The notes under the pieces: generated by a model
The model's input: only the letters and a program-made list of their open reading frames with translations
What the model was told of the DNA's origin: nothing
Database searches by the model: none
DNA from: JBFLVT01 sp036804525
Lineage (GTDB): Bacteria; Bacillota; Desulfotomaculia; Desulfotomaculales; JASEER01
Length of the DNA stretch: 35,589 bases
NCBI GenBank assembly: GCA_036804525.1
Contig: DAIRSE010000022.1
Coordinates: 1 to 35,589, forward strand
Direction of reading: 5' to 3'
Position numbers and translations under genes: made by a program
Part shown: positions 7,939 to 14,915 of the stretch, in pieces
Position numbering within the stretch: position 1 is the stretch's first letter
Layout: every line of letters starts with the position of its first letter

Positions 7939-8460
7939 CTACTCACGTCTTCTGCTCAAATTCCTGTCGTCCATAATGACCTGGCGGATGGCTTCCCGCT
8001 CCTCTTCGCTAAGGTTATAAGGAGAGCTGCCTTCAACTACGGCCTTGGCGTACGTGCAGACCTGGTCCCGCCCGAAAATGCTGCTTAGCACTACGCCGTC
8101 CCCCAGGCCGTCCAGAAGGCCAACCGCGTAACTCAGGTTGCTGCCCATGTCTTCAAAAGCATTGAAGCGGACAATGCTGGGCGTGCGCACACAACGTTTG
8201 ACCTGGGCCTCCAGTTCACGCTGGCGTACTGTAATCTCCGCCGTCCGTCCTTCCACCTGTTCGACGAGCCGGGAAAACTCGGCTAAAATGTCTCCCAACC
8301 CCGGACCGGCGCTCCTGACCAGGGCCTGGTAGCGCTTAAACTGGCCGGCCAAGCGACGGTAAAGAAAAAACTGCGCTATACTGACCACAACAAACAAAAG
8401 GGCCAATCCCGCCAGCAGTTCAACGGCGTATGTCTGGATGAAATCACCGGGATTAATAAT
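7939..8460 (-). CDS. DUF4446 family protein, apparent AUU start
   Basis: This DUF4446 protein (about 173 residues) is a family of unknown function commonly near parA/parB in Clostridia. It has an N-terminal membrane helix (ELLAGLALLFVVVSIAQFF), a coiled-coil-like middle (FSRLVEQVEGRTAEITVRQRE) and the conserved C-terminal block VRFNAFEDMGSNLSYAVGLLDG with the GVVLSSI strand. No ATG, GTG or TTG precedes the membrane helix: between the in-frame TGA at 8476-8478 and the helix the only plausible initiators are ATT 8460, ATT 8457 or GTC 8463, with GGAGAGG just upstream. TTG 8406 would cut the membrane helix. I chose ATT 8460. Confidence 0.75.
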   Translation of the reverse strand: MINPGDFIQTYAVELLAGLALLFVVVSIAQFFLYRRLAGQFKRYQALVRSAGPGLGDILAEFSRLVEQVEGRTAEITVRQRELEAQVKRCVRTPSIVRFNAFEDMGSNLSYAVGLLDGLGDGVVLSSIFGRDQVCTYAKAVVEGSSPYNLSEEEREAIRQVIMDDRNLSRRRE

Positions 8461-8570
8461 GACCGCCGCCTCTCCTCAAATTTTTGCAGTCTAAAAATTC
8501 TCTGCAAATTCTTGAACCCCTGCCAAAAGCATCTTAATCCTTGTGGCCTAGTAGCTTACAGCCATTATAG

Positions 8571-8600
8571 TTGACAAACCTTGTCAGGCGGAAATACACT
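8571..8600 (+). promoter_or_regulatory. larE promoter with overlapping palindrome
   Basis: TTGACA (8571-8576), an 18-base spacer and TACACT (8595-8600) form a sigma-A-type promoter 22 bases before the larE start. The -35 box overlaps a perfect inverted repeat TGACAA-ACC-TTGTCA (8572-8586), a good operator candidate for a regulator of the lar genes. The regulator is not identified in the window. Confidence 0.55.
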
Positions 8601-8621
8601 GCGAATAAAGAATTTATAGCT

Positions 8622-9410
8622 ATGGTTAATATGCTGGACACTCTCCGCCAAATCGTAAGACAGCTTTCGGGAGCCGTGGTGGGATTTTCCGGCGGGATAG
8701 ACTCCCTTGTGCTGGCCCGTATCGCGGCCATGGAGCTTGGGCCGCGCTGCCTTGCCGTTACAGCCGCCGGACCGATTTACAGCGCGCGGGACACGGCCAG
8801 CGCGCGCCACGCGGCCGCGGAATGGGGCCTTAGACACGTCGAGATCGCGCTCAATCAGCTAGCAAACCCCGCATTTACGGCCAACAACAAGGATCGTTGT
8901 TACGTCTGCAAGAAAAGTCTCTACGCAACCTTGCGGGAGCTCGCCCGTGAATACGGCCTGCCCTGTATCGCCGACGGCACCAACGCCAGCGACACGCGGG
9001 AATTCCGGCCGGGGCTTGCCGCCGCTGCCGAGTTCAACGTGAAGAGCCCCCTCCGTGATGCCGGCCTCGATAAAGAAGATGTGCGGGAACTCGCCCGGTG
9101 CCTCGGAATACCTGACTGGGATAAACCCGCCGAAAGCTGCTACTGCACGCGCATACCGTATGGAGAAGCTATCACCAGGGCCAAGATCGAGCAGATATCA
9201 CGGGCTGAAGAGACCCTGCACGGTCTGGGCTTTGTGATTGTAAGAGTCCGTCACCACGGGGACATAGCCCGTATCGAGGTGCCCCCGGCGGACCTGCCGC
9301 GTCTGACGGAGGAGCCGGTCAGGCCCCTCGTTGTAGACGCCCTACAAGGGCTTGGGTTTAGGTTTATCACCCTGGACTGTGCCGGCTACAGGAGCGGGTG
9401 CTTTGATTAG
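8622..9410 (+). CDS. larE: ATP-dependent sacrificial sulfur transferase LarE
   Basis: This 262-residue LarE makes the thiocarboxylates of pyridinium dicarboxylate in synthesis of the nickel-pincer nucleotide cofactor of lactate racemase and related enzymes. A PP-loop ATP pyrophosphatase motif GFSGGIDS (residues 21-28) activates the substrate by adenylation. The sulfur-donor region is ESCYCTRIPYG with Cys173 and Cys175; a further C-x2-C lies at 93/96. Known LarE enzymes use either one sacrificial Cys or a three-Cys set holding a [4Fe-4S] cluster; the CYC pair here suggests the latter, which is inference. The start is ATG 8622; the ribosome binding site is weak. It is first gene of larE-larB-larC. 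Confidence 0.92.
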   Translation: MVNMLDTLRQIVRQLSGAVVGFSGGIDSLVLARIAAMELGPRCLAVTAAGPIYSARDTASARHAAAEWGLRHVEIALNQLANPAFTANNKDRCYVCKKSLYATLRELAREYGLPCIADGTNASDTREFRPGLAAAAEFNVKSPLRDAGLDKEDVRELARCLGIPDWDKPAESCYCTRIPYGEAITRAKIEQISRAEETLHGLGFVIVRVRHHGDIARIEVPPADLPRLTEEPVRPLVVDALQGLGFRFITLDCAGYRSGCFD

Positions 9411-9492
9411 TAGTCGGTAGTTAGTAGTCGGGGGTCGGGAGGCGGAGACCGCCTTAAATCCTATAGTTTTGCGTGCAAGAAGGGGTTTTGAT

Positions 9493-10257
9493 GTGGACGT
9501 TGAGTCGCTAAAGGCGCTTTTGGCCGGCGTCGCCGAAAGAAAGATTGCCATAGAAAAGGCCCTCCAGGTTCTGCGGGACCTTCCCTACGAAAATCTTGGA
9601 TACGCGCGCCCGGACCACCACCGCGCCCTGCGGACCGGTTTCCCGGAAGTCATTTTCTGCCAGGGGAAAACCCCGCCCCAGGTCGCCCAGATTTTTGCCC
9701 GGCTGGCGGCCAAATCGTCCGTGGTTCTCGCCACCCGTGCCGGGAAACAAGTATTTGCCTGTGTTAGGCGAGCCGTTCCGGGGGTTAAGTATCATCCCGC
9801 GGCACGCTGTATTACCCTGCAAAAGAAGGAGCCGGCGGAGACCCCGGCAGGCCCGTCTGTGGCTATTCTCAGCGCCGGGACGGCCGACCAGCCGGTTGCT
9901 GAAGAGGCCCGGGTGGCGCTTTCCTTAATGGGCCACCCCGTACGTACACTGTACGACGTCGGTGTAGCAGGGATCCATCGCCTGTTTGACCACTTAGAAA
10001 CGATCAACGAGTGCTCGGTCATTATTGTCGTGGCCGGTATGGAGGGGGCCCTGCCCAGTGTCGTGGCAGGTCTCACCCCGCGTCCCGTCATCGCCGTGCC
10101 TACCAGCGTCGGGTATGGGAGCAGTTTCAACGGCCTCGCGGCACTCCTGGCCATGCTCAACAGCTGCGCTCCGGGAGTAGGAGTCGTCAACATTGACAAC
10201 GGGTACGGGGCGGCAGCGCTGGCCGACGCCATCGTTCGGACGGGGAGAGACCAATGA
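9493..10257 (+). CDS. larB: nickel-pincer cofactor biosynthesis protein LarB
   Basis: This 254-residue LarB carboxylates and hydrolyses nicotinic acid adenine dinucleotide to pyridinium-3,5-dicarboxylate mononucleotide, the first step of the pathway. The C-terminal two thirds is the AIR-carboxylase/PurE-like domain: VAILSAGTADQPVAEEA, then YDVGVAGIHRLF, VVAGMEGALPSVVAGL and the Ser/Gly-rich SVGYGSSFNG. The start is GTG 9493 with AAGGGG seven bases upstream; the open frame back to 9469 has no site. A simple-repeat spacer (TAGTAGTCGG words) separates it from larE, and the stop overlaps the larC ATG by four bases (ATGA), implying translational coupling. Confidence 0.92.
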   Translation: MDVESLKALLAGVAERKIAIEKALQVLRDLPYENLGYARPDHHRALRTGFPEVIFCQGKTPPQVAQIFARLAAKSSVVLATRAGKQVFACVRRAVPGVKYHPAARCITLQKKEPAETPAGPSVAILSAGTADQPVAEEARVALSLMGHPVRTLYDVGVAGIHRLFDHLETINECSVIIVVAGMEGALPSVVAGLTPRPVIAVPTSVGYGSSFNGLAALLAMLNSCAPGVGVVNIDNGYGAAALADAIVRTGRDQ

Positions 10258-11447
10258 AGGTCCTGTTCTGGGATTGCAGCAGCGGCATAGCGGGGGACAT
10301 GGCCCTCGCCTCGTTGATCGACGCCGGCGCCGATGCCGGCCAAATCACGGCGTCCCTGAAAACATTAGGCATAGGTCCTTTTCGACTGCGCGTAATTCCC
10401 GTTAAGACCTACGGGATCAAGGCCACAAGGGTCCATATAGAGGCCCCGGACAGCCAGCCCCATCGCCATTTGTCCGACATCGTCCGCATTATTGATCAGG
10501 CAGCCCTTGCACCAAGGGTTAAGGCCAACGCCCAGAAGGTCTTTAAACGGCTTGCCGAAGCCGAGGCAAAGGTACACGGCATCCCGCCCGAACAAGTCCA
10601 TTTCCACGAAGTCGGCGCCGTCGACGCCGTCATAGAGGTCGTCGGAGCCTGCCTCGCCCTGGACCTGCTGGGCGTGAATAGAGTCGTCGTTTCTGCTCTT
10701 CCTATGGGCCACGGTTTTGTCCGCTGCCAACACGGCGTACTGCCGGTGCCCGCGCCGGCAACTCTCGAGCTTGTGCGGGGTTTCCCCGTCCGTCCGGCAG
10801 ACGTTGAAGGAGAGACGGTTACGCCTACGGGCGCAGCCCTCGCCACAGCCCTGGCCGCGGCAGCGGGATCCATCCCTCCTATGACCGTCGAGGCTGTCGG
10901 CTACGGTGCAGGAACAGCCGATTTTGGATTTCCCAATACCCTTCGGGCCGTCCTCGGACAGGCTGGAACCAAGGAATCGGTGGCAACCGAAACCATCTCC
11001 GTCCTGGAAACCAACCTTGATGACGTCAACCCGGAAATCCTTCCTGAGGTAATTAGGAAGCTCCTTGACGAGGGGGCGTACGAGGCCTTCATTACGCCCG
11101 TGATCATGAAAAAGGGGCGCCCGGGGACCAAGCTGACCGTTTTGGCTCACGAGCACGACCGCCTGCGCATGGCCCGGCTGATCATCGCCGAAACGGGTAC
11201 CCTGGGCGTCAGGACAAGACAGGAAGAAAGGATTGTTATCCCCCGGCAAACCTTTGAAATCAATACCCGTTACGGCCCGGTGCGGGTCAAGCTTTCCCGC
11301 ATGGGCCTGGAAATCGTACGGATCAAGCCCGAGTACGAAGACTGCCGCGCCCGCGCCGCCGAGGCCGGGGCCACGACGCGGGCGGTCTACGACGAAGCCG
11401 TCACGGTCGCCTACAACGAGCTCGCCGAACTCCTAAAAGACTGTTGA
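10254..11447 (+). CDS. larC: nickel insertion cyclometallase LarC
   Basis: This full-length, single-frame LarC (397 residues) inserts nickel into the pincer precursor at the expense of CTP. Lactobacillus larC is split and needs a programmed frameshift; here both parts are in one frame. Visible features are the N-terminal DCSSGIAGDM motif, the His-rich HFHEVGAVDAVIEVVG block, TPTGAALATALA, VLETNLDDVNPE linking the two halves, and a C-terminal region with MKKGRPGTKLTVL. It starts ATG 10254 overlapping larB by four bases. The stop TGA lies inside a CTGTTGA repeat word, so the final residues DC come from repeat sequence. No lactate racemase gene (larA) is in the window. Confidence 0.92.
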   Translation: MKVLFWDCSSGIAGDMALASLIDAGADAGQITASLKTLGIGPFRLRVIPVKTYGIKATRVHIEAPDSQPHRHLSDIVRIIDQAALAPRVKANAQKVFKRLAEAEAKVHGIPPEQVHFHEVGAVDAVIEVVGACLALDLLGVNRVVVSALPMGHGFVRCQHGVLPVPAPATLELVRGFPVRPADVEGETVTPTGAALATALAAAAGSIPPMTVEAVGYGAGTADFGFPNTLRAVLGQAGTKESVATETISVLETNLDDVNPEILPEVIRKLLDEGAYEAFITPVIMKKGRPGTKLTVLAHEHDRLRMARLIIAETGTLGVRTRQEERIVIPRQTFEINTRYGPVRVKLSRMGLEIVRIKPEYEDCRARAAEAGATTRAVYDEAVTVAYNELAELLKDC

Positions 11448-11456
11448 AAAACTTGG
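11440..11456. repeat. CTGTTGAAAAA repeat copy overlapping the larC stop
   Basis: ACTGTTGAAAAACTTGG matches the start of the repeats at 1 and 1535. Its TGT-TGA provides the last Cys and the stop codon of larC, and on the minus strand its TTTTTCAACAG follows the TAA of the CopZ-like gene. Confidence 0.65.
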
Positions 11457-11457
11457 C

Positions 11458-11940
11458 TTAACGACCAGGAAGCAGGATTCTTCTTTGTTCCAATGCTTTG
11501 GCAATCACCGATTGCACAGCCGGCTTACATCAAGTTCCTGCAGGGTTTTCGGTAACGCACCTCTTGCCGGTATTCGCCCCGGTGTGTTCTTGGATATCGT
11601 TGATATCCTTGCAGCATTTTCGGACGGCAACGTGCTCGATAATCTCCGCTTCCGTAACGTGTTTGCAGTAACAGACGGGTACGGCAGGATCGCTTTCCTT
11701 AAACCATACCCGCACTTTCACGTCGTCCTTATGAAAGACGCGATGTCCGAAATAGACCACATCACAGTCTGGAGAAAGACAGAGCGCGTAGCCGTGCAGC
11801 TCTGCGGGAAGACGGTCGTCTCGAAGCAAGTTACCCACCGTTTCAGGCCTTACCCTTTTCCCGCGCTGCCCGCAAGCGGGACAGCAGGGCGCACCCCCGT
11901 CCAAAGAATTTACCCCGCAGACTGCAGGCACTATTTGCAT
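11458..11940 (-). CDS. CopZ-like Zn/[2Fe-2S] protein, candidate selenoprotein (Sec137)
   Basis: The N-terminal part matches the zinc and [2Fe-2S] domain of CopZ-type copper chaperones: CCPACG (Cys19/20/23), CLSPDCDVVYF (Cys54/59), then VKVRVWFKESDPAVPVCYC with a C-x-C pair (90/92) and GKRC (128). Relatives continue NPxGxCC; here the frame reads NPAGT, then UGA (11530-11532), then Cys. Reading UGA as selenocysteine gives NPAGT-U-C and 22 more residues (KPAVQSVIAKALEQRRILLPGR), ending at TAA 11458. A SECIS-like hairpin begins nine bases after the UGA. I chose ATG 11940 (MQIVPAV) with GGCGGGA upstream. Total 160 residues, without the C-terminal copper-binding domain of archaeal CopZ. A nonsense mutation truncating the protein is the alternative. 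Function is probably metal or redox handling. Confidence 0.75.
11495..11520 (-). promoter_or_regulatory. candidate bacterial SECIS hairpin
   Basis: Downstream of the UGA, GCAAUC (11510-11515) pairs perfectly with GAUUGC (11501-11506) around the loop GGU (11507-11509). A single U bulges below it and a lower GCUG/CA-AA-GC stem follows. The loop starts 21 nt after the UGA and begins with G, within the usual bacterial SECIS spacing. A bulged U and a GU-containing loop are the elements SelB reads in E. coli formate dehydrogenase mRNA. Confidence 0.65.
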
Positions 11941-12007
11941 GGTTTGATCCCGCCTTGTCTTTGCCACTGAACTGCCGGCGCTCCGCTTAGTATAACCCGC
12001 AGACCGG

Positions 12008-12358
12008 TCAGACCGTCTTCCGTTCACGGCGATCCGCGTCATCCAGCCCGTATGCCTCCTTCATCGCCCTGTACCTCTCGTATACCGGGGGATCGATGTC
12101 CCTGATGGGCAGGCTGTCCAAAACCGGGAGCAGTGCCTTTAAGGCTTGCCCCCGTACCATCCACTGGCAGTAATCCCGCCCCCCGTGGCGGTAAGGCCCG
12201 TACAATCTTGAACCGGGCACAAGGCGCGTCAACTGCTCAAACAGAGCCATATGCCTCGTGTGCATGCGTACCGTGATGTGCGGCTGGCGGCCGTCGCCGC
12301 CGAAATGTCCCTCACCAATGAGGACTCCGAGTAAAAGGCCCTTTTCAAAGTCATTCAT
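12008..12358 (-). CDS. LAGLIDADG-like small protein
   Basis: This 116-residue protein starts NDFEKGLLLGVLIGEGHFGGD, which resembles a LAGLIDADG motif (hydrophobic helix ending in IGEGHF) of homing endonucleases, followed by a beta-rich TVRMHTRHMALFEQL, VPGSRLYGPY and YCQWMVRGQ. Only one motif is present, so it would act as a dimer if it is a nuclease. It is freestanding, not inside an intron or intein. LAGLIDADG-fold proteins have also been adapted as transcription regulators (WhiA-type), so nuclease activity is not established. ATG 12358 is preceded by GGTGA, which overlaps a parS half-site. It lies directly downstream of parB and upstream of the CopZ-like gene. Confidence 0.65.
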   Translation of the reverse strand: MNDFEKGLLLGVLIGEGHFGGDGRQPHITVRMHTRHMALFEQLTRLVPGSRLYGPYRHGGRDYCQWMVRGQALKALLPVLDSLPIRDIDPPVYERYRAMKEAYGLDDADRRERKTV

Positions 12359-12373
12359 GCTGTTTCACCGTAA

Positions 12374-12389
12374 TGTGCCACGTGAAACA
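12374..12389. promoter_or_regulatory. parS-like centromere site
   Basis: TGTGCCACGTGAAACA matches the ParB binding consensus TGTTTCACGTGAAACA at 14 of 16 positions. It abuts the parB stop codon, and a half site TGTTTCAC lies 13 bases away (12361-12368). It is about 8 kb from oriC, as expected for parS. Confidence 0.7.
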
Positions 12390-13244
12390 TTATTCCTTGA
12401 GCCCAAGAGCCGCAAGGACTCTGCGCAATTCTTCCTCGGATTTGTATTTGATCTCGACCCGGCCTTCGGTGCGCGTGCCTCTTATTTTAACGCCCGTGCC
12501 GAGGTTACGGGAGAGCCCCTTGGCCCACTCCCTGAGCAGGCGGTCGATGGCCCTCCGGGTGACATTTTCATGTTGCCGAAGCGCATTTAGCCTCTTAACC
12601 TCTGCTTCGATCTCGCGGACCGACAACCCCTTTTCGGCCGCCTTCAGGGCCAGCTTTTCCATCAGCTCCTCGCCTTCGAGGCCAGCCAGCGCCCGCGCAT
12701 GGCCGGCCGTGATTGCCCCGGCTTCCAGCAGTACGAGCACCTTCTCAGGGAGGTCGAGCAGGCGAAGGCTGTTGGTAATCGCCGTGCGGCTCTTGCCCAC
12801 CCGACGGGCAACTTCCTCCTGGGTCAAGGCGAACTCCTCGATCAGCCGCCGGTAGGCCTGTGCCTCTTCCAAGGGACTCAAGTCCTGGCGCTGTATATTC
12901 TCGATCAGCAAGGCGACGGTGGACTCGAAATCCCCGAGTTCGCGGATGATCGCGGGGATCGTGGCCCGGCCGAGCTGCCGGTAAGCGCGGTAACGCCTTT
13001 CCCCGGCGACCAGTTCGTAACCCGAACCTGAAGCGCTGCGGCGTACGATCACGGGTTGAATCAGGCCGTATTGTTCAATTGAGGCAGCCAGCTCGCTGAT
13101 CGCCTCTTCGTCAAAATGTTTGCGGGCCTGACGAGGATTGGGCCGGATCTCATCAAGCGGAAGCTCGACGAGGTTGGTCTCTTCCTTTCCTCCGGACGGG
13201 ATCAGCGCGTCAAGGCCTCTCCCAAGGCCCCTTTTCCTAGACAC
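12390..13244 (-). CDS. parB: chromosome partitioning protein ParB/Spo0J
   Basis: This 284-residue ParB is a CTPase clamp that loads at parS and spreads to segregate newly copied origins. Visible are the N-terminal ParA-stimulating RKRGLGRGLDALI, the CTP-binding GERRYRAYRQLG and ENIQRQDLSPLEEA motifs, the HTH region LTQEEVARRVGKSRTAITNSLRLL for parS, and a C-terminal dimerisation domain. Length is normal for chromosomal ParB. It overlaps the parA stop by eight bases, so the two are one operon. The parS-like site immediately follows its stop codon. Confidence 0.95.
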   Translation of the reverse strand: MSRKRGLGRGLDALIPSGGKEETNLVELPLDEIRPNPRQARKHFDEEAISELAASIEQYGLIQPVIVRRSASGSGYELVAGERRYRAYRQLGRATIPAIIRELGDFESTVALLIENIQRQDLSPLEEAQAYRRLIEEFALTQEEVARRVGKSRTAITNSLRLLDLPEKVLVLLEAGAITAGHARALAGLEGEELMEKLALKAAEKGLSVREIEAEVKRLNALRQHENVTRRAIDRLLREWAKGLSRNLGTGVKIRGTRTEGRVEIKYKSEEELRRVLAALGLKE

Positions 13245-14001
13245 CTTCCATCACTTCCTTGGCAAGCTCCATGTACATATCGGCGCCGCGGCTTTTGGGA
13301 TCGTAAACGACCACAGGGACGCCGTGGCTGGGCGCTTCGCTCAGCCGCACGTTCCGGGGGATGATCGTCTTGTAGACCTTTTTCTTAAAATACCGCTTAA
13401 CCTCTTCCACTACCTGGATCGCCAGGTTGGTGCGTCCGTCGAACATGGTTAAAAGAGCTCCTTCAATGGTTAAACTGGGGTTGAGCCCTTTTTGAACCAG
13501 CTGAATAGCGTTCATGAGATGGCTCAGGCCTTCGAGCGCATAATACTCGCACTGGATAGGGATGAGCACCGAGTCGGCTGCGGAAAGGGCGTTAACGGTC
13601 AACAGGCCAAGCGAGGGCGGACAGTCGATTAAAACGTAGTCAAATCCGCCTCTTACCGGTCCGAGGGCTTTCTTCAGGACCAGCTCGCGGTCCGGGAGAT
13701 TGACCATTTCTACCTCCGCCGCGGCGAGGGTAAGGTCGGCCGGGGCGACAATCAGGCCGCCAACCGACGGGCAGTCTTGCAAGACATCGGTAAGGGCGGC
13801 ATCGCCGACCAGCACGTGGTAGACCGTTTTCCCGGAGCCGTCTGCCTTAATGCCCAGACCGCTGGTCGCATTGCCCTGGGGGTCCATATCAATAACCAAC
13901 ACACGTTTGCCAAGCAAAGCCAGGGCAGCACCCAGGTTCACCGCCGTTGTCGTCTTCGCGACGCCGCCCTTCTGGTTGGTGACTGCAATTACTTTACCCA
14001 C
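13237..14001 (-). CDS. parA: chromosome partitioning ATPase ParA/Soj
   Basis: This 254-residue Soj-type ParA ATPase works with ParB in origin segregation and, in Bacillus, in control of DnaA. The deviant Walker A loop reads QKGGVAKTTTAVNLG: the signature lysine is kept but the usual Gly before the catalytic Lys is Ala. The Walker A' region DMDPQGNATSGLG and Walker B DYVLIDCPPSLGLL are intact. The GTG at 14001 is preceded by GAGAGGGG. It is translationally coupled to parB. A 190-base spacer with two hairpins separates it from rsmG, so parAB is probably transcribed independently. Confidence 0.95.
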   Translation of the reverse strand: MGKVIAVTNQKGGVAKTTTAVNLGAALALLGKRVLVIDMDPQGNATSGLGIKADGSGKTVYHVLVGDAALTDVLQDCPSVGGLIVAPADLTLAAAEVEMVNLPDRELVLKKALGPVRGGFDYVLIDCPPSLGLLTVNALSAADSVLIPIQCEYYALEGLSHLMNAIQLVQKGLNPSLTIEGALLTMFDGRTNLAIQVVEEVKRYFKKKVYKTIIPRNVRLSEAPSHGVPVVVYDPKSRGADMYMELAKEVMEGV

Positions 14002-14119
14002 GCTTAACCCCTCTCGCGTAAGTTAACATCACATGGTACTGCTCTATTTCCACATCTGCCAAAGAAATCCTGCGTGAGTAGCATTAAGCAGTAGGCTTTA
14101 GGCTTTATGAACAAGGAAA

Positions 14120-14138
14120 GCATCGGCTCAGCCGATGC
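14120..14138 (-). terminator. hairpin GCATCGGC/GCCGATGC between rsmG and parA
   Basis: A perfect 8-bp stem with a TCA loop. On the minus strand it is followed by TTTCCTTGTT. It is plausible as a second terminator for the rsmG transcript. The surrounding 14080-14178 consists of intergenic words such as TAGGCTTTAGGC and GCGCTTACAGCC. Confidence 0.5.
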
Positions 14139-14178
14139 AAGGCTTCTTATCCTAATGCTTATCACTTAGCGCTTACAG

Positions 14179-14212
14179 CCGAGAAACGGCCCCTATAGAG
14201 GCCGTTTCTCGG
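14179..14212 (-). terminator. strong hairpin overlapping the rsmG stop
   Basis: A 13-bp perfect stem CCGAGAAACGGCC/GGCCGTTTCTCGG includes the last codons and the stop of rsmG. There is no clear T-run, so it may act as a 3'-end stabiliser together with the 14120 hairpin. Confidence 0.55.
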
Positions 14213-14915
14213 GCATCCCGGGGCGCCTCGGGAAGCGCTCGGGAGTCGGTTTCACCTTTCTGATCATCACCAGGTTGCGCTCTCCCCCACCAAAGGGGAG
14301 GGAGAGCTTAAGAACGGCTTCAACGTTGCCGCCCAAAAGATCCAGCGCCGTTTCAGCGCCTGCCAGCTCGGCCTCCGCGCCGGGCCCCTTATAAGCGACA
14401 AACACGCCCCCCACAGCTGTAAGAGGGAGGCAGTACTCCGCCAGAACCCTGATCTCGGCGACGGCCCTCGCCAGGACCCAATCGTATTGCTCCCGGTACC
14501 GGACCTGCCGGGCCAGTACCTCCGCGCGGCCCCACACAGCTACAGCCCGGTCCAGCTCCAGGACGGCAAGCGCTTCTTCCAGAAAAGCGACTTTTTTGCG
14601 GCTGGAATCCAGCAGGGTAAGGTTCATGGACGGGACGGCGATCTTAAGCACGATCCCAGGGAAACCCGCCCCGGTACCGACGTCCATGACCCGCGTGCCA
14701 GGCTCGGGACGGGCAAAAAGCAGCAGGCTCAACGAATCAAGAAAATGCTTGACCGCCGATTCGGTTTCCTCCGTGATCGACGTCAGGTTAAACTCCCGAT
14801 TCTTCTCCACCACAAGACTATGGTAGCGAACGAACTGTTCCAGCTGACGCTCATCAAAGAGGATGTTCCATTCTTTCAGTCCGTTGACAAGCGTATCGCG
14901 AAACCCCTTGCTCAC
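14193..14915 (-). CDS. rsmG: 16S rRNA (guanine-N7)-methyltransferase RsmG
   Basis: This 240-residue RsmG (GidB) uses S-adenosylmethionine to methylate N7 of G527 (E. coli numbering) in 16S rRNA. The SAM-binding motif VMDVGTGAGFPGIVLKI is clear, preceded by FNLTSITEETESAVKHFLDSL and followed by LLDSSRKKVAFLEEAL and the WVLARAVAEIRVLAEYCLPL block typical of the family. The GTG start overlaps the mnmG stop by four bases. The last gene of the mnmE-mnmG-rsmG run, it ends in a hairpin overlapping its stop codon. Confidence 0.95.
   Translation of the reverse strand: MSKGFRDTLVNGLKEWNILFDERQLEQFVRYHSLVVEKNREFNLTSITEETESAVKHFLDSLSLLLFARPEPGTRVMDVGTGAGFPGIVLKIAVPSMNLTLLDSSRKKVAFLEEALAVLELDRAVAVWGRAEVLARQVRYREQYDWVLARAVAEIRVLAEYCLPLTAVGGVFVAYKGPGAEAELAGAETALDLLGGNVEAVLKLSLPFGGGERNLVMIRKVKPTPERFPRRPGMPEKRPL

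Noticed and set aside
10365..11249. 294-codon minus-strand frame opposite larC
   Set aside because: Shadow of larC; no motif.
11440..11460. UGA of larC as a second selenocysteine codon
   Set aside because: It follows a complete LarC and lies in a repeat word; the extension has no homology expectation and no SECIS-like hairpin.
11530..11532. CopZ-like gene as a simple pseudogene with a nonsense mutation
   Set aside because: Possible, but the frame beyond is open and Cys-containing, a SECIS-like hairpin is in place, and no other damage is seen; kept as the alternative.
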